Numbered from the stretch's first letter, positions 49,909-59,237 are shown. The stretch: 64,000 nucleotides of DNA from Streptomyces brasiliensis (GCF_014647875.1 NZ_BMQA01000001.1:124001-188000); one strand, 5' to 3'. The notes: generated by a model from the sequence alone, not told the origin. A program made the numbers and translations.

Positions 49909-50350
49909 TCAGTGGTCGAAGGCGATCAGTGAACGCGGGACGGGTTGTCCGGTGTGGTCGTTGTGCCGGATCGCGGTGGTGAGCGCGAGGATGCGCTGCA
50001 TGACGCGTGTGATGACGCCGACGGGTGTGCGCCCTCGGTGTCGTCCGGGGTCGAGTCGGTCCTTGAAGGGTCGTTGACCGATTCGGTGACCTGTCGCAAC
50101 GGCTTGAAGAGCGGTGCGCCAGGACGTTCGGGTCCGCTCTTGCGGGCCGGCCGCAGCAGCTGGATGCCCTGTTCGGCCAGTTGCTGTCCGAAGTCGCGGC
50201 CGAAGTGGTTCTTGTCGCCGATCAGGGTCTGCCCGGGCCGGTCGGCGACGAGGCCCGGTTCGGCCGCGAGCAGGTCCAGCAGGGTCTCGCGTTCGTCGCT
50301 CTTGGCCCCGGTCAGGGCGAACGCGACAGGCAGGCCCTGGGCGATTTCTG
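49909..50350 (-). pseudogene. IS982-family transposase, C-terminal half with frameshift
   Basis: The minus strand encodes LPVAFALTGAKSDERETLLD, then GQTLIGDKNHFGRDFGQQLA and SGPERPGAPLFKPLRQVTES, the DDE transposase core of IS982 elements. After ESVND the homologous continuation (PFKDRLDPGRHRGRTPVGVI, then RILALTTAIRHNDHTGQPVP) is in another frame, ending at the TGA at 49909-49911. The N-terminal half is absent: at about 50350 the sequence changes to a thioesterase remnant. Non-functional. Confidence 0.75.
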
Positions 50351-50352
50351 GT

Positions 50353-50577
50353 GCCGAGGACGGTCCCGCGTCACCGGAGCACATGGCAGCCGGGGAACAG
50401 GAGACGAACGACCGCTCTCGGCAAAGCGTGCTGCCGGGCGGCCACTTCTTCATCAACGAGTCCTTGCCTGCCATGGCCGCCCAGATCTCCCAGGACCTGC
50501 GCGAGATCTTCGGACCCGACCCTGAGACCGGCCGATCCGGCGACGGCTCCGACGGCTTGCGCTGCGGCCGCAGGTGA
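50353..50577 (+). pseudogene. C-terminal remnant of a type II thioesterase
   Basis: The frame AEDGPASPEHMAAGEQETND, then RQSVLPGGHFFINES and PAMAAQISQDLREIF matches the end of alpha/beta-hydrolase thioesterases of polyketide or peptide synthetase clusters; the GGHFF motif includes the catalytic His. The Ser-containing N-terminal two thirds are missing. It abuts the IS982 relic directly, which suggests that the IS or a recombination at it removed the rest. Confidence 0.55.
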
Positions 50578-50715
50578 GGGCGAGCGGAACAGGGCACAGC
50601 GGCGGCGACGCACATGCAGCGGCGGCGAGGCTGATCCCAGCCTTCTGAGGCGGAACAAGCGGCAGTCGCGGACGAGTTCGTGCCGATGCTCGACGATCCC
50701 CCGTGCGCCCGGGCT

Positions 50716-50930
50716 GCGCAGTTGCAGCCGGTCGAGACGGCGACCGGCGGCCGCGCCGCCGGCGGGGGCACCTGATGACCGATGGTCCGTTCGCCGACAC
50801 CAGGGAGGTCCTCGGCGGCATCTGCCTCATCGAGGCGGCCGACCCGGACGAGGCCATCGAGGTGGCGGCGCGGATTCCGGCCGCCCGGCTCGGCGGCACC
50901 GTGGAGGTCCGGCCGGTGGTCGAGCGCTGA
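50716..50930 (+). pseudogene. YCII-related protein remnant with frameshift
   Basis: AQLQPVETATGGRAAGGGT in one frame continues in another as MTDGPFADTREVLGGICLIE, DPDEAIEVAARIPAAR and GTVEVRPV to TGA 50930. This is the C-terminal two thirds of an actinobacterial YCII-like (DGPFAETKE) protein. The reading ACC-TGA-TGA at 50770-50778 would be ACC-CTG-ATG with one extra C, so a single-base deletion explains the frame break. The N-terminus is missing. Confidence 0.65.
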
Positions 50931-50932
50931 GC

Positions 50933-50980
50933 ATGCTCGAGGACGTTTTCCGGGACGAGTTGGGGGCCGGGGACGGGAAG
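50933..50980 (+). pseudogene. Possible stub of an ECF sigma factor gene
   Basis: ATG 50933 follows the YCII stop by 2 nt and reads MLEDVFRDELGAGD before losing protein character. In actinobacteria YCII genes are usually followed by an ECF41-like sigma factor whose N-terminus looks like this (VFREEWGR). Too short for certainty. Confidence 0.3.
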
Positions 50981-51415
50981 ACACACGATGGTCCACCCCT
51001 GGGTACCGCGGAGCGCCCATTCGGCGGGGGGTGGAACCTGATGGTCTGCTCGACCGTGGTCCTCGTGGTCCCTTTCGAGCACGATCGTCGATGTCGCACT
51101 CCCCGGGACCGGGACCCGGCTTCGGGGGACTGCGCCAGAAGCCGATCAGAAGTACGGGCGGTCACCGGGCAACAGGGCATCCCGGACCGCCGCCGACTCC
51201 GACTCACGGCGCGGCGGCCGGGGCGCCCATGCCCCGTCGCTCGACGTACCGGCGACGCCCCGCAGGCAGCTGCCCGACACCGGTCGGGGCCACCGTCCTG
51301 GGTCATGCCCGGCCGACCGCGTCCGGCTGCCCCCTTCGCTCCGTTCACTCTTTCTCCACCGCCGGGGCCGGTGCTTTCACCGCTCTGCTACCGGGGGCGG
51401 AGCCACGCTGCATCC
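50981..51415. other. Leader region upstream of the kdp operon
   Basis: About 435 bp without a supported gene. It contains short open frames with no ribosome binding sites and several GGGACC/GGTCCC-like runs near 51105-51125 (CCCCGGGACCGGGACCCGG) that could fold. It presumably holds the kdp promoter. No recognisable c-di-AMP (ydaO) riboswitch could be identified by eye. Confidence 0.4.
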
Positions 51416-51499
51416 GTGGCAGATATCTGGGTTGTGATCGGAATCGTCGGCTTCCTGGCCGCAATGCTCGGCCTGATCTGGTGCTTGGAGCGAGTGTGA
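51416..51499 (+). CDS. 27-aa membrane peptide upstream of kdpF
   Basis: GTG 51416 opens a frame MADIWVVIGIVGFLAAMLGL + IWCLERV ending at TGA 51497-51499, which overlaps the GTG of kdpF (GTGTGA). The peptide is one membrane helix with a short charged end, the same size and topology as KdpF but a different sequence. Tight overlap and lower GC3 like the kdp genes suggest it is translated and coupled to kdpF. It may be a second small subunit or stabiliser of the Kdp complex. Confidence 0.6.
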   Translation: MADIWVVIGIVGFLAAMLGLIWCLERV

Positions 51500-51585
51500 G
51501 CGCGACTGACGTCCTGCTGTTGGTGTTGTCGTTCGTCATGTTCATCTATTTGGGCGTGGCGCTGTTCAAGGCGGAGCGATTCTGA
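51496..51585 (+). CDS. kdpF: KdpF small subunit of the K+-transporting ATPase
   Basis: A 29-aa single-helix peptide, MSATDVLLLVLSFVMFIYLG + VALFKAERF; the ending F/L-x-x-E-R-F is the KdpF hallmark and 29 residues is the usual length. Its TGA overlaps the kdpA ATG (TGATGG). KdpF stabilises the KdpFABC complex in the membrane. Overlaps the preceding 27-aa frame by 4 nt. Confidence 0.88.
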   Translation: MSATDVLLLVLSFVMFIYLGVALFKAERF

Positions 51586-53273
51586 TGGCGTTCGCGTGGA
51601 CCATCGTCGTGATGGTCGTGGTCCTGGGGCTGTGTTGGCGGTTCCTGGGCTCGTACATGGTCGCGGTCTATGAGGGCCGCTCGCGCTGGCTGACGTGGCT
51701 GGAGCGGCCGATCTACCGTGCGCTGCGGGTGTCACCGGAGTCGGAGCAGACGTGGCAGCGGTACGCCGCGTCGGTGGTCGGCTTCACCGCCGTGGCGCTG
51801 CTGGTCACCTACGGCATCTTCCGGCTTCAGGGGTCGTTGCCGTTCAACCCGCAGCACTTCGGTGCGGTACGGGCGGACACGGCGTGGAACACGTCGGTGT
51901 CGTTCGTGACCAACACGAACTGGCAGTCGTACTCGGGTGAAACGACCATGTCCCATCTGTCGCAGATGGGTTCACTCGCGGTACAGAACTTCCTGTCCGC
52001 CGCGGTCGGAATGGCGGTCGCGATCGCCCTGGTACGCGGGTTCACCCGCAAGGGATCCCCGACGATCGGCAACTTCTGGGTCGACTTCGTCCGCGGCACG
52101 ATCTACGTGCTCCTGCCGATCGCGTTCGTGGCGGCGATCGTGTTCATCGGGCAGGGCGCGGTGGAGACGCTGGCCGGCGCGGCGCCGATCCACAACGAAC
52201 TGAACGGTGTCAGCCAGGTGCTGGGCCGCGGACCGATGGCCTCGCAGGAGGTCATCAAGCAACTCGGCACGAACGGCGGCGGCTTCTTCAACGCCAACGG
52301 TGCCAATCCGCTGGAGAACCCGACCGGTCTGACGAACCTGCTGTCGGTGCTGCTGATCCTGTGTATCCCGGTCGCGTTCACCTACGTGTTCGGAAAGATG
52401 GTGTTCAGCACCCGCCAGGGCCTGGCGATCCTCGCCGTCATGACGGTGCTGTTCGCCGGCTGGCTGACGATGGCCGCGGTGGCCGAGCACCAGGGCAGCC
52501 CGGCGATGGCCGCTGCCGGTCTCAGTGACGCCGGTATCGGAAACATGGAGGGCAAGGAGACCCGGTTCGGGGCGCTGTCCTCGTCGCTCTACAACGTGAC
52601 CTCGACGCAGACCTCCACGGGATCGGTGGACTCGGCGGCGGACTCGTACACGCCGATCGGCGGGTTCGCGATGCTCACCGGCATGATGCTCGGCGAGGTC
52701 AGCCCCGGCGGTGTGGGGACCGGCCTGTACGGCATTTTGCTGTTCGCGGTGATCACGGTGTTCATCGGCGGCCTGATGGTCGGGCGAACACCGGAGTACC
52801 TGGGCAAGAAGATCCAGGGGAAGGAAGTGAAACTCGCCGCCCTCGGTGTGCTGGTCATGCCGATCACGGTGCTGGTGCTGACCGCGATCGCGGCCGCCAT
52901 CGGCGTCGGACGGGCCGGGCCGCTCAATGCCGGGCCGCACGGGTTCTCCGAGATCCTCTACGCCTACACGTCTCAGACCAACAACAACGGTTCCGGGTTC
53001 GGCGGACTCAGCGCGAACACCCCCTTCTACAACATCACCGGCACCATCGGGCTGCTGCTGGGCAGGTTCGGGATGATCATCCCGGTGCTGGCGCTGGCCG
53101 GCAGCCTGGCCGCGAAGAAGCCCGTCGCCGCGGGGCTCGGAACCTTCCGCACCGACAAGCCGATGTTCGTGGGCCTGCTCACCGGTGTGGTCCTCATCGT
53201 GGGCGCGCTGACGTTCCTCCCGGCCCTGGCCCTCGGGCCGCTGGTCGAGCAGGTCAGCCACGGATTCTTCTGA
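51585..53273 (+). CDS. kdpA: K+-transporting ATPase subunit A
   Basis: A 562-aa integral membrane protein with about ten helices and the four pseudo-repeat pore loops of the superfamily of K+ transporters; GTNGGGFFNANGANPLENPT is the second selectivity-filter region, and SYSGETTMSHLSQM and GGLSANTPFYN are also conserved. It forms the K+ channel-like path of KdpFABC. Its start overlaps the kdpF stop. kdpB follows after an 79-nt gap. Confidence 0.97.
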   Translation: MAFAWTIVVMVVVLGLCWRFLGSYMVAVYEGRSRWLTWLERPIYRALRVSPESEQTWQRYAASVVGFTAVALLVTYGIFRLQGSLPFNPQHFGAVRADTAWNTSVSFVTNTNWQSYSGETTMSHLSQMGSLAVQNFLSAAVGMAVAIALVRGFTRKGSPTIGNFWVDFVRGTIYVLLPIAFVAAIVFIGQGAVETLAGAAPIHNELNGVSQVLGRGPMASQEVIKQLGTNGGGFFNANGANPLENPTGLTNLLSVLLILCIPVAFTYVFGKMVFSTRQGLAILAVMTVLFAGWLTMAAVAEHQGSPAMAAAGLSDAGIGNMEGKETRFGALSSSLYNVTSTQTSTGSVDSAADSYTPIGGFAMLTGMMLGEVSPGGVGTGLYGILLFAVITVFIGGLMVGRTPEYLGKKIQGKEVKLAALGVLVMPITVLVLTAIAAAIGVGRAGPLNAGPHGFSEILYAYTSQTNNNGSGFGGLSANTPFYNITGTIGLLLGRFGMIIPVLALAGSLAAKKPVAAGLGTFRTDKPMFVGLLTGVVLIVGALTFLPALALGPLVEQVSHGFF

Positions 53274-53352
53274 GGCGTGTGAATCCGGTGCGTGCTGAAT
53301 GCGTAAACCCCCTGTCACCGCGGTCATTGCGCGTGTGGAAAGGAATGCTGTG

Positions 53353-55431
53353 ATGCAGGACGTTCAAGTCCTTGACAAGTCGGCCGCGGGGCCAGGTGCA
53401 CCCGACGGGCCGCGCGGCGTGGTGAACCGGCGCAGTCTGTTCGACCGACAGATCCTGCGGCAGGCCGCGGCGGACTCGGTCCGCAAGCTCGACCCACGCG
53501 TGCAGATCAAGAACCCGGTCATGTTCGTGGTGCTGATCGGCACCGTGGTCACCCTGATCGAATCGGTCGCGCACCCCAGCGTGTTCACTTGGCTGGTGAC
53601 CGTATGGCTGGCGCTGACCGTGCTGTTCGCCAACTTTGCCGAGGCGATGGCCGAGGGCCGCGGCAAGGCGCAGGCCGACACCCTGCGCCGCACTCGCACC
53701 GAGACCGACGCCCGCCGACTGGCGGCCGACGGCACCGAGGAGCGCGTGGCGGCGGGGGACCTGACCACGGGTGATGTCGTGGTGTGCCAGGCCGGGGACG
53801 TCATCCCCTCCGACGGCGAGATCATCGAGGGCGCGGCGTCGGTCGACGAGTCGGCGATCACCGGCGAGTCCGCCCCGACGATCCGCGAGTCCGGCGGCGA
53901 CCGCTCCGCGGTCACCGGTGGAACGCGGGTGCTCTCGGACCGGATCGTCGTGCGCATCACCGCCGAGCCGGGACAGACGTTCCTGGACCGGATGATCCGC
54001 CTGGTCGAGGGGGCCAAGCGGCAGAAGACCCCGAACGAGATCGCGCTGGCGATCCTGCTCGCCGCACTCACGATCATCTTCATCCCGGTCGTGGTGACAC
54101 TGCAGCCGATGGCCAGCTTTTTCGGCACACAGGTGTCGGTGGTCATCCTCATCGCGCTGCTGGTCTGCCTGATCCCGACCACGATCGGTGCGCTGCTGTC
54201 CGCGATCGGCATCGCCGGCATGGACCGGCTGGTACAGCGCAACGTGCTCGCGATGAGCGGCCGCGCCGTCGAGGCCGCCGGTGACGTGCAGACGCTGCTG
54301 CTGGACAAGACCGGCACCATCACCCTCGGCAACCGGATGGCGTCCGCGTTCCACCCGGTCGGCGACCACGACGAGGCAGACCTGGCCGAGGCGGCGCAGC
54401 TGGCGTCGCTGGCCGACGAGACCCCGGAAGGACGATCCATCGTCGTCCTCGCGAAGGAACGCTGCGGCCTGCGCGAGCGTGACCTGGGCCCGTCCCACAC
54501 GTTCGTCCCGTTCACCGCGACCACCCGGATGTCCGGGCTGGACATCGCTGACCGGTGCATCCGCAAGGGCGCCGCGGACGCCGTCAAGCGCTGGGTCGGC
54601 GAGCAGGGCGGAACCCTGCCGCCGGAGCTGGACCCGATCGTCGAGCGGGTCGCCAAGGCCGGCGCCACCCCCCTGGTGGTCGCCGACGGCCCCAAGGTGC
54701 TCGGCGTGATCGAACTCAAGGACGTGGTCAAACAGGGCATCGCCGAGCGGTTCGCCGAGTTGCGCGCCATCGGTATCCGCACCGTGATGATCACCGGTGA
54801 CAACCCGCTCACCGCAGCCGCGATCGCCCAGGAGGCGGGCGTGGACGACTACCTGGCCGAGGCGACCCCGGACAGGAAGATGCAGCTGATAAAGGCCGAG
54901 CAGGAAGGCGGGAAGCTGGTCGCGATGACCGGCGACGGCACCAACGACGCCCCCGCCCTCGCGCAGGCCGACGTCGGCGTGGCGATGAACACGGGCACCA
55001 CCGCCGCGAAAGAGGCGGGCAACATGGTCGACCTCGACTCCAACCCGACCAAGCTCATCGAGATCGTCGAGATCGGCAAGCAGCTGCTGATCACCCGCGG
55101 TGCCCTGACGACGTTCTCCATCGCCAACGACATCGCCAAGTACTTCGCGATCATCCCGGCGCTGTTCCTCACGACGTTCCCGCAACTGCACGCGTACAAC
55201 ATCATGGGCCTGCACAGCCCGACCTCGGCGGTGCTGTCCGCAGTCATCTTCAATGCGCTGGTGATCGTCGCGCTGATCCCGCTGGCCCTGCGCGGCGTGC
55301 GGTTCCGGGCGACCGGCGCGACAGCGATCCTTCGCCGCAACGTACTGATCTACGGCGTCGGCGGGCTGATCGTCCCGTTCATCGGGATCAAGCTCATCGA
55401 CCTGATCCTGACCGCCCTGCATGCCTACTGA
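53353..55431 (+). CDS. kdpB: K+-transporting ATPase subunit B (P-type ATPase)
   Basis: A 692-aa P-type ATPase. TGESAP is the actuator motif, LLDKTGTIT holds the phosphorylated Asp, FTATTRMSG and KGAADAV form the nucleotide site, [10 protein letters not shown] and [20 protein letters not shown] complete the P domain. It drives K+ uptake by ATP hydrolysis. ATG 53353 with AAAGGAA 9 nt upstream is preferred over the reading from 53299. All catalytic residues are present. Confidence 0.97.
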   Translation: MQDVQVLDKSAAGPGAPDGPRGVVNRRSLFDRQILRQAAADSVRKLDPRVQIKNPVMFVVLIGTVVTLIESVAHPSVFTWLVTVWLALTVLFANFAEAMAEGRGKAQADTLRRTRTETDARRLAADGTEERVAAGDLTTGDVVVCQAGDVIPSDGEIIEGAASVDESAITGESAPTIRESGGDRSAVTGGTRVLSDRIVVRITAEPGQTFLDRMIRLVEGAKRQKTPNEIALAILLAALTIIFIPVVVTLQPMASFFGTQVSVVILIALLVCLIPTTIGALLSAIGIAGMDRLVQRNVLAMSGRAVEAAGDVQTLLLDKTGTITLGNRMASAFHPVGDHDEADLAEAAQLASLADETPEGRSIVVLAKERCGLRERDLGPSHTFVPFTATTRMSGLDIADRCIRKGAADAVKRWVGEQGGTLPPELDPIVERVAKAGATPLVVADGPKVLGVIELKDVVKQGIAERFAELRAIGIRTVMITGDNPLTAAAIAQEAGVDDYLAEATPDRKMQLIKAEQEGGKLVAMTGDGTNDAPALAQADVGVAMNTGTTAAKEAGNMVDLDSNPTKLIEIVEIGKQLLITRGALTTFSIANDIAKYFAIIPALFLTTFPQLHAYNIMGLHSPTSAVLSAVIFNALVIVALIPLALRGVRFRATGATAILRRNVLIYGVGGLIVPFIGIKLIDLILTALHAY

Positions 55432-55524
55432 GATCCGCATGCCTACCAACAACCGCACCTCAAGAACTGCACTGCCTGAGTCGCGCACACCGCGGCGCCG
55501 GATGGGATTCGTCATGGAGTTGTC

Positions 55525-56058
55525 ATGCTGTGGGTGAACTTGCGGCGGGGCCTGATCGTCTCGGCCATCTTCTTCGTCCTGCTCGGACTGGCCTATCCGC
55601 TGGCCACGACCGGTATCGGACAGGCACTGTTCCACGACCAGGCCAACGGCTCGGTCGGCAAGAACGGATCGACCCTGGTCGGGCAGCAATGGAAGGGCGC
55701 TCAGTGGTTCCAGGGCCGCCCAGATGGTGACGACCCGACCGCGACCGGAGGATCCAACCTCGGTCCCCGCTCGAAGGAACTGGTCGACACCTACAAGAAG
55801 CGGGCCGCCGCCCTGGAGAAGCAGGGCGTCACGCCCACTCCTCACCTGGTCGCCGCCTCCGGCAGCGGGGTCGACCCCGACATCAGTCCCGAGGCCGCCT
55901 ACGCCCAGGTCGACACGGTAGCCGCGGCCCGCCACCTGACCGACGACCGGGTGCACGCACTGGTCGCCGCCCATGTGCGCGGGCCCCAGTGGGGCTTCCT
56001 CGGCGCGTCCCACGTCAACGTCCTCGAACTCAACGAGGCGCTGGCCGGGCTGCAGTAG
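55525..56058 (+). CDS. kdpC: K+-transporting ATPase subunit C
   Basis: A 177-aa subunit: one N-terminal membrane helix (RRGLIVSAIFFVLLGLAYPL), then the periplasmic-side domain with LVGQQWKGAQWFQGRPD, GSNLGPRSKELVDTYKKRA, SGVDPDISPEAAYAQ and NVLELNEALAGLQ, all KdpC signatures. It helps assembly of KdpFABC. ATG 55525 lies 93 nt after kdpB. Confidence 0.95.
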   Translation: MLWVNLRRGLIVSAIFFVLLGLAYPLATTGIGQALFHDQANGSVGKNGSTLVGQQWKGAQWFQGRPDGDDPTATGGSNLGPRSKELVDTYKKRAAALEKQGVTPTPHLVAASGSGVDPDISPEAAYAQVDTVAAARHLTDDRVHALVAAHVRGPQWGFLGASHVNVLELNEALAGLQ

Positions 56059-56063
56059 GTCGA

Positions 56064-56696
56064 ATGCCCATGTCCGCAGACAGCCCGCAACGGGCCGCAC
56101 CGTCCGGAGACCACATGTCCCACCTGGCTGAAGCGTCGACGCCGCAGCGAGGCAGTGATGTGCCGGTCGCCGCAGCGGGACGGTTCCGCGTCCACCTGGG
56201 CATGGCGTCCCGGGTCGGCAAGACCTGCGCGATGCTCGACGAAGCCGCCCGCCGGGCTGCCCGCGGATGTGACGTCGTGGCCGGGAGCGTGGAGACCCAC
56301 GGCCGCCCGGCCACGCCGGCGAAACTGGGCGGCCTGGCGGTGGTCCCGCCGAAGGCGATCGTCCACCGCCAGGCCGCCCGCTTCGCCGAGATGGACCTCG
56401 GCGCGATCCTCGCCCGCAGGCCGGAGCCGGTGTGGCAGGGCATCCTCGAACTGCTCGACGCCGAGTTCAGCTTGATCGGCACACTCCACACCCGGCACGT
56501 CGAAGGCCTGGCCGATGTCGTCGAGGCCATCACCGGCGACCGGGGCATCGCCCGCCCCACGATCTCGGCGGCCGGCGGCCCGCACCCCGGTCAGGCGTGG
56601 CCGGAGGGGAGTGCCGCGCCGACGTCCGCGTCTGACCAGGGCGAATCAGCGGCAACGATCTGGTGGCAGGATGGCCGGTGGAAAAAATGTCGATGA
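56064..56696 (+). CDS. Separate, degenerate KdpD N-terminal domain
   Basis: A 210-aa protein matching only the KdpD sensor domain: FRVHLGMASRVGKTCAMLDE (canonical GAAPGVGKT here GMASRVGKT, so the phosphate loop is altered), VVAGSVETHGRPAT, FAEMDLGAILARRPE, then an internal deletion of about 20 residues that removes the VDELAHTN Walker B segment, then WQGILELLDAEF...LADVVEAITGD. After that comes non-homologous sequence. Probably a decaying remnant or a cut-down regulatory protein. Starts 6 nt after the kdpC stop and overlaps the kinase start by 10 nt. Confidence 0.7.
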   Translation: MPMSADSPQRAAPSGDHMSHLAEASTPQRGSDVPVAAAGRFRVHLGMASRVGKTCAMLDEAARRAARGCDVVAGSVETHGRPATPAKLGGLAVVPPKAIVHRQAARFAEMDLGAILARRPEPVWQGILELLDAEFSLIGTLHTRHVEGLADVVEAITGDRGIARPTISAAGGPHPGQAWPEGSAAPTSASDQGESAATIWWQDGRWKKCR

Positions 56697-58534
56697 CCGG
56701 CCGACGTATCCAGCACACGAGAGGAGCCCTCACGACCGAGACCGCGCGCCACAAGCCGGCCGGGTCGCTGACCGCCCTGGCCTGCATGGCCGTGCTCACC
56801 CTCGCGATGCTGCCGTTGCGACCGCACCTGAGCATCGCGACCACGGCGCTGGTGCTGGTCGTGCCGGTCGTCGTCGGCGTCACCACAGGCGGTTTCTTCG
56901 CGGGTGTGCTCAGCACCGCCTGCGGCTTCCTGGTGTACGACTTCTTCTTCATTCCGCCCTATCTGACCCTGGACGTCGGCGCGAGGGAGAACTGGACGGC
57001 GCTGGGCATCTACGTGGTCGTCATGCTGCTCGTCGCCCGGGTGGCGGCCGGCATGAACGCGGCCAGAGCGGCAGCCCGGCAACGCGGACTGCTGGTGCGG
57101 CGACTGTTCGACCTGTCCACCCAGCTCGTCCAGGACCGGCCACTGCCCGAGCTGCTCCGCGTCATCGTGAACGCCCTGGCCGATGTCCTCGACGCCGGCC
57201 ACGTCGCGCTGCTGCTTCCCGTCGGCGATGAGCTCCGCGTGGCCGCCACCGCCGGCGAGGACCTCGACCCGATCGAGCTCCAGCGGCTTCATCCCAAGCC
57301 CGGCCAGGTCACCAACCTCGACCTGCTGGCCGCACCGACCGGCCAGGGGCGCAAGGGCGAGCCGGTGCAGCTGGCACTCGTGGCCGCCGGACGTCCCATC
57401 GGCATGCTGGCGATCACCGGCGTCACGATCACCGACCAGCAACGCGAGCCGCTGCTGCTCTTCGCCAACCAGATCGCTCTCGCCGTCGAACGGGCCCAGC
57501 TGCGGGAGGAGGCGCTGCGCGCACAGCTGACCCACGAGGTCGAGCAGCTCGCCCGCACCCTGGTCGCCGCTGTCTCGCACGACTTGCGCAGCCCGCTGGC
57601 CTCGATCAAGGCGTCCTCCTCCGTGCTCGCCGACACCGACCTCGCCCCCGCCCTGACCGACACCGCCCGGGGAGAGCTGGCCCGGCTGATCGACACCCAG
57701 ACCGACCGGCTCGCGGCCCTGGTCACCAACCTTCTCGACATGAGCCGGGTCCAAGCCGGTGTCCTGCGACCGCGCACCAGCCTGACCACCGCGAGCGATC
57801 TGATCGCCACCGTCATGCGGGACCTGCCCGGCCCTCCGCCTCGGCAGATCATCACCGACATCGACGCCGACCTGCCGCTCCTCGACATCGACACCGTCCT
57901 CATCGGCCGGGTGCTCACCAACCTGCTCGACAACGCCGCCCGCTACGCCCCACCCGGCACACCCATCACCATCCGTGCACACCAGGACAATCCGGCCACG
58001 GTGACCGTCTTCGTCGCCGATCAGGGCCCCGGCATCCCGCCGAGCCTGCGGGACGAGGTCTTCGGCTTCTTCTTCCGCCGCGAGAACGACACCGGGACCG
58101 GACTCGGACTGGCCATCGCCAGGATCTTCATCGAAGCCCACCACCAACGCATCTGGACCGACCAGAACCCCGGTGGCGGTGCCCGCTTCGCCTTCACCCT
58201 GCCGGCCGCGGCCGGCCTGTCCGAGGAGAACACACCGTGGCCACCGTCCTCATCGTCGATGACGACATCGCGCTGCTCGCCGCCTGCCGAGTCGGCCTCG
58301 AAGCCCTGGGCCACCAGGTCCGTACCGCCGAAACCGGCCAGGACGCCCTCGCCGACGCCGCCGTCCACGCCCCCGACGTCATCGTGCTCGACCTCGGACT
58401 GCCCGACCTCGACGGACTCGACGTGTGCACCCGCGTCCGCACCTGGACCGACCGGCCCATCATCATCCTGTCCGCCGACAGCTCCGAAGACCGCAAAGTC
58501 GACGCCCTCGACAACGGTGCGGACGACTACATGA
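56687..58534 (+). CDS. kdpD: KdpD-type sensor histidine kinase lacking the N-terminal KdpD domain
   Basis: Up to 615 aa. Four membrane helices of DUF4118 (residues 15-120), a GAF-like domain (125-285), HisKA with VAAVSHDLRSPLASIKASSS (His phosphosite), and HATPase with LTNLLDNAARYAPPGTP, DQGPGIP and GTGLGLAI. The kinase-like part ends near 58230 (ARFAFTLPAAAG), but the frame has no stop there and runs 298 nt into kdpE in another frame, adding about 100 unrelated residues. Either a stop was lost or a frameshift is present. Expected to control kdp with KdpE. Confidence 0.85.
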   Translation: MSMTGRRIQHTRGALTTETARHKPAGSLTALACMAVLTLAMLPLRPHLSIATTALVLVVPVVVGVTTGGFFAGVLSTACGFLVYDFFFIPPYLTLDVGARENWTALGIYVVVMLLVARVAAGMNAARAAARQRGLLVRRLFDLSTQLVQDRPLPELLRVIVNALADVLDAGHVALLLPVGDELRVAATAGEDLDPIELQRLHPKPGQVTNLDLLAAPTGQGRKGEPVQLALVAAGRPIGMLAITGVTITDQQREPLLLFANQIALAVERAQLREEALRAQLTHEVEQLARTLVAAVSHDLRSPLASIKASSSVLADTDLAPALTDTARGELARLIDTQTDRLAALVTNLLDMSRVQAGVLRPRTSLTTASDLIATVMRDLPGPPPRQIITDIDADLPLLDIDTVLIGRVLTNLLDNAARYAPPGTPITIRAHQDNPATVTVFVADQGPGIPPSLRDEVFGFFFRRENDTGTGLGLAIARIFIEAHHQRIWTDQNPGGGARFAFTLPAAAGLSEENTPWPPSSSSMTTSRCSPPAESASKPWATRSVPPKPARTPSPTPPSTPPTSSCSTSDCPTSTDSTCAPASAPGPTGPSSSCPPTAPKTAKSTPSTTVRTTT

Positions 58535-58935
58535 CCAAGCCCTTCGGCATGCGTGAACTCGACGCCCGACTCCGCGTCGCGTTGCGCCACCACGCCGCCG
58601 ACGCCAATACCGACCACCAGACCGAGCTCACCGCCGGTCCGCTCATCCTCGACCTGGTCCACTACCAGGCCACCTACCACGACCAACCGCTCGATCTCAC
58701 GCCCAAGGAATTCGACGTCCTCGCCTACCTCGCCCGGCACGTCGGCAAGGTCTGCACCCGGCGCATGATCCTGGAGAACGTCTGGGGCCCCGCCTACGCC
58801 GGCGAACAGCACTACCTGAAGGTCTACGCCTACCGCATCCGCAAGAAGCTGCACGACGAAGCCGGTCGGTTCCTGCAGAACGACCCCTCCGTCGGCTACC
58901 GGCTCACCGTCGAAGCGTCCCCCACAGCCGGCTGA
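58237..58935 (+). CDS. kdpE: OmpR-family response regulator KdpE
   Basis: A 232-aa regulator. Receiver: VLIVDDDIALL, phosphoacceptor Asp in VIVLDLGLPDLDG, LSADSSE and TKPF with the conserved Lys; winged helix: LDLTPKEFDVLAYLARHVGK and YLKVYAYRIRKKL, GYRLTV. GTG 58237 follows GAGGAG. Activates kdpFABC under K+ limitation in most bacteria. It lies partly inside the extended reading frame of the upstream kinase. Confidence 0.95.
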   Translation: MATVLIVDDDIALLAACRVGLEALGHQVRTAETGQDALADAAVHAPDVIVLDLGLPDLDGLDVCTRVRTWTDRPIIILSADSSEDRKVDALDNGADDYMTKPFGMRELDARLRVALRHHAADANTDHQTELTAGPLILDLVHYQATYHDQPLDLTPKEFDVLAYLARHVGKVCTRRMILENVWGPAYAGEQHYLKVYAYRIRKKLHDEAGRFLQNDPSVGYRLTVEASPTAG

Positions 58936-59237
58936 CACCTCCACCGCACCACGGCACACCCGCGCGACAGCGCGGCCGATCAGGTCGCACACCGGGGTGG
59001 CCCTCCGGCGGGGGCACCGACAGCCGTCCGGGCGCTGCCGCCCCTTCCCACGGCCGGGCGGCCGGGACACCCCAGGGGTGGCCGCGGCCTCGCCCTCTCC
59101 CGCAGCCCCGCCGAGGCCGCACCCGTGGGGGCATCTGCGGCGATGGACCGGCGACGGTCCTTTCCCGGCCCGCCGTCACTGAAACGGGAACCCGCGCTGG
59201 GCCCCTTGAGGGAGCCCACAGACGAAAAGGCACCGCC
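58936..59237. other. Intergenic region before the second response regulator
   Basis: About 300 bp, GC-rich, with no supported gene. Near its end TGGGC-CCCT / AGGG-GCCCA at 59198-59218 forms an imperfect inverted repeat (one bulged A) 20 bp upstream of the next start, a possible operator or leader hairpin. Nothing else recognised. Confidence 0.4.

Noticed and set aside
50981..51415. Possible c-di-AMP riboswitch ahead of kdp
   Set aside because: No conserved ydaO core could be recognised by eye; a covariance-model search would be needed to claim it.
53254..56100. Very long minus-strand open frame opposite kdpB/kdpC
   Set aside because: Antisense shadow of the strongly identified kdp genes; Arg/Gly/Asp-rich composition, no ribosome binding site and no domains.
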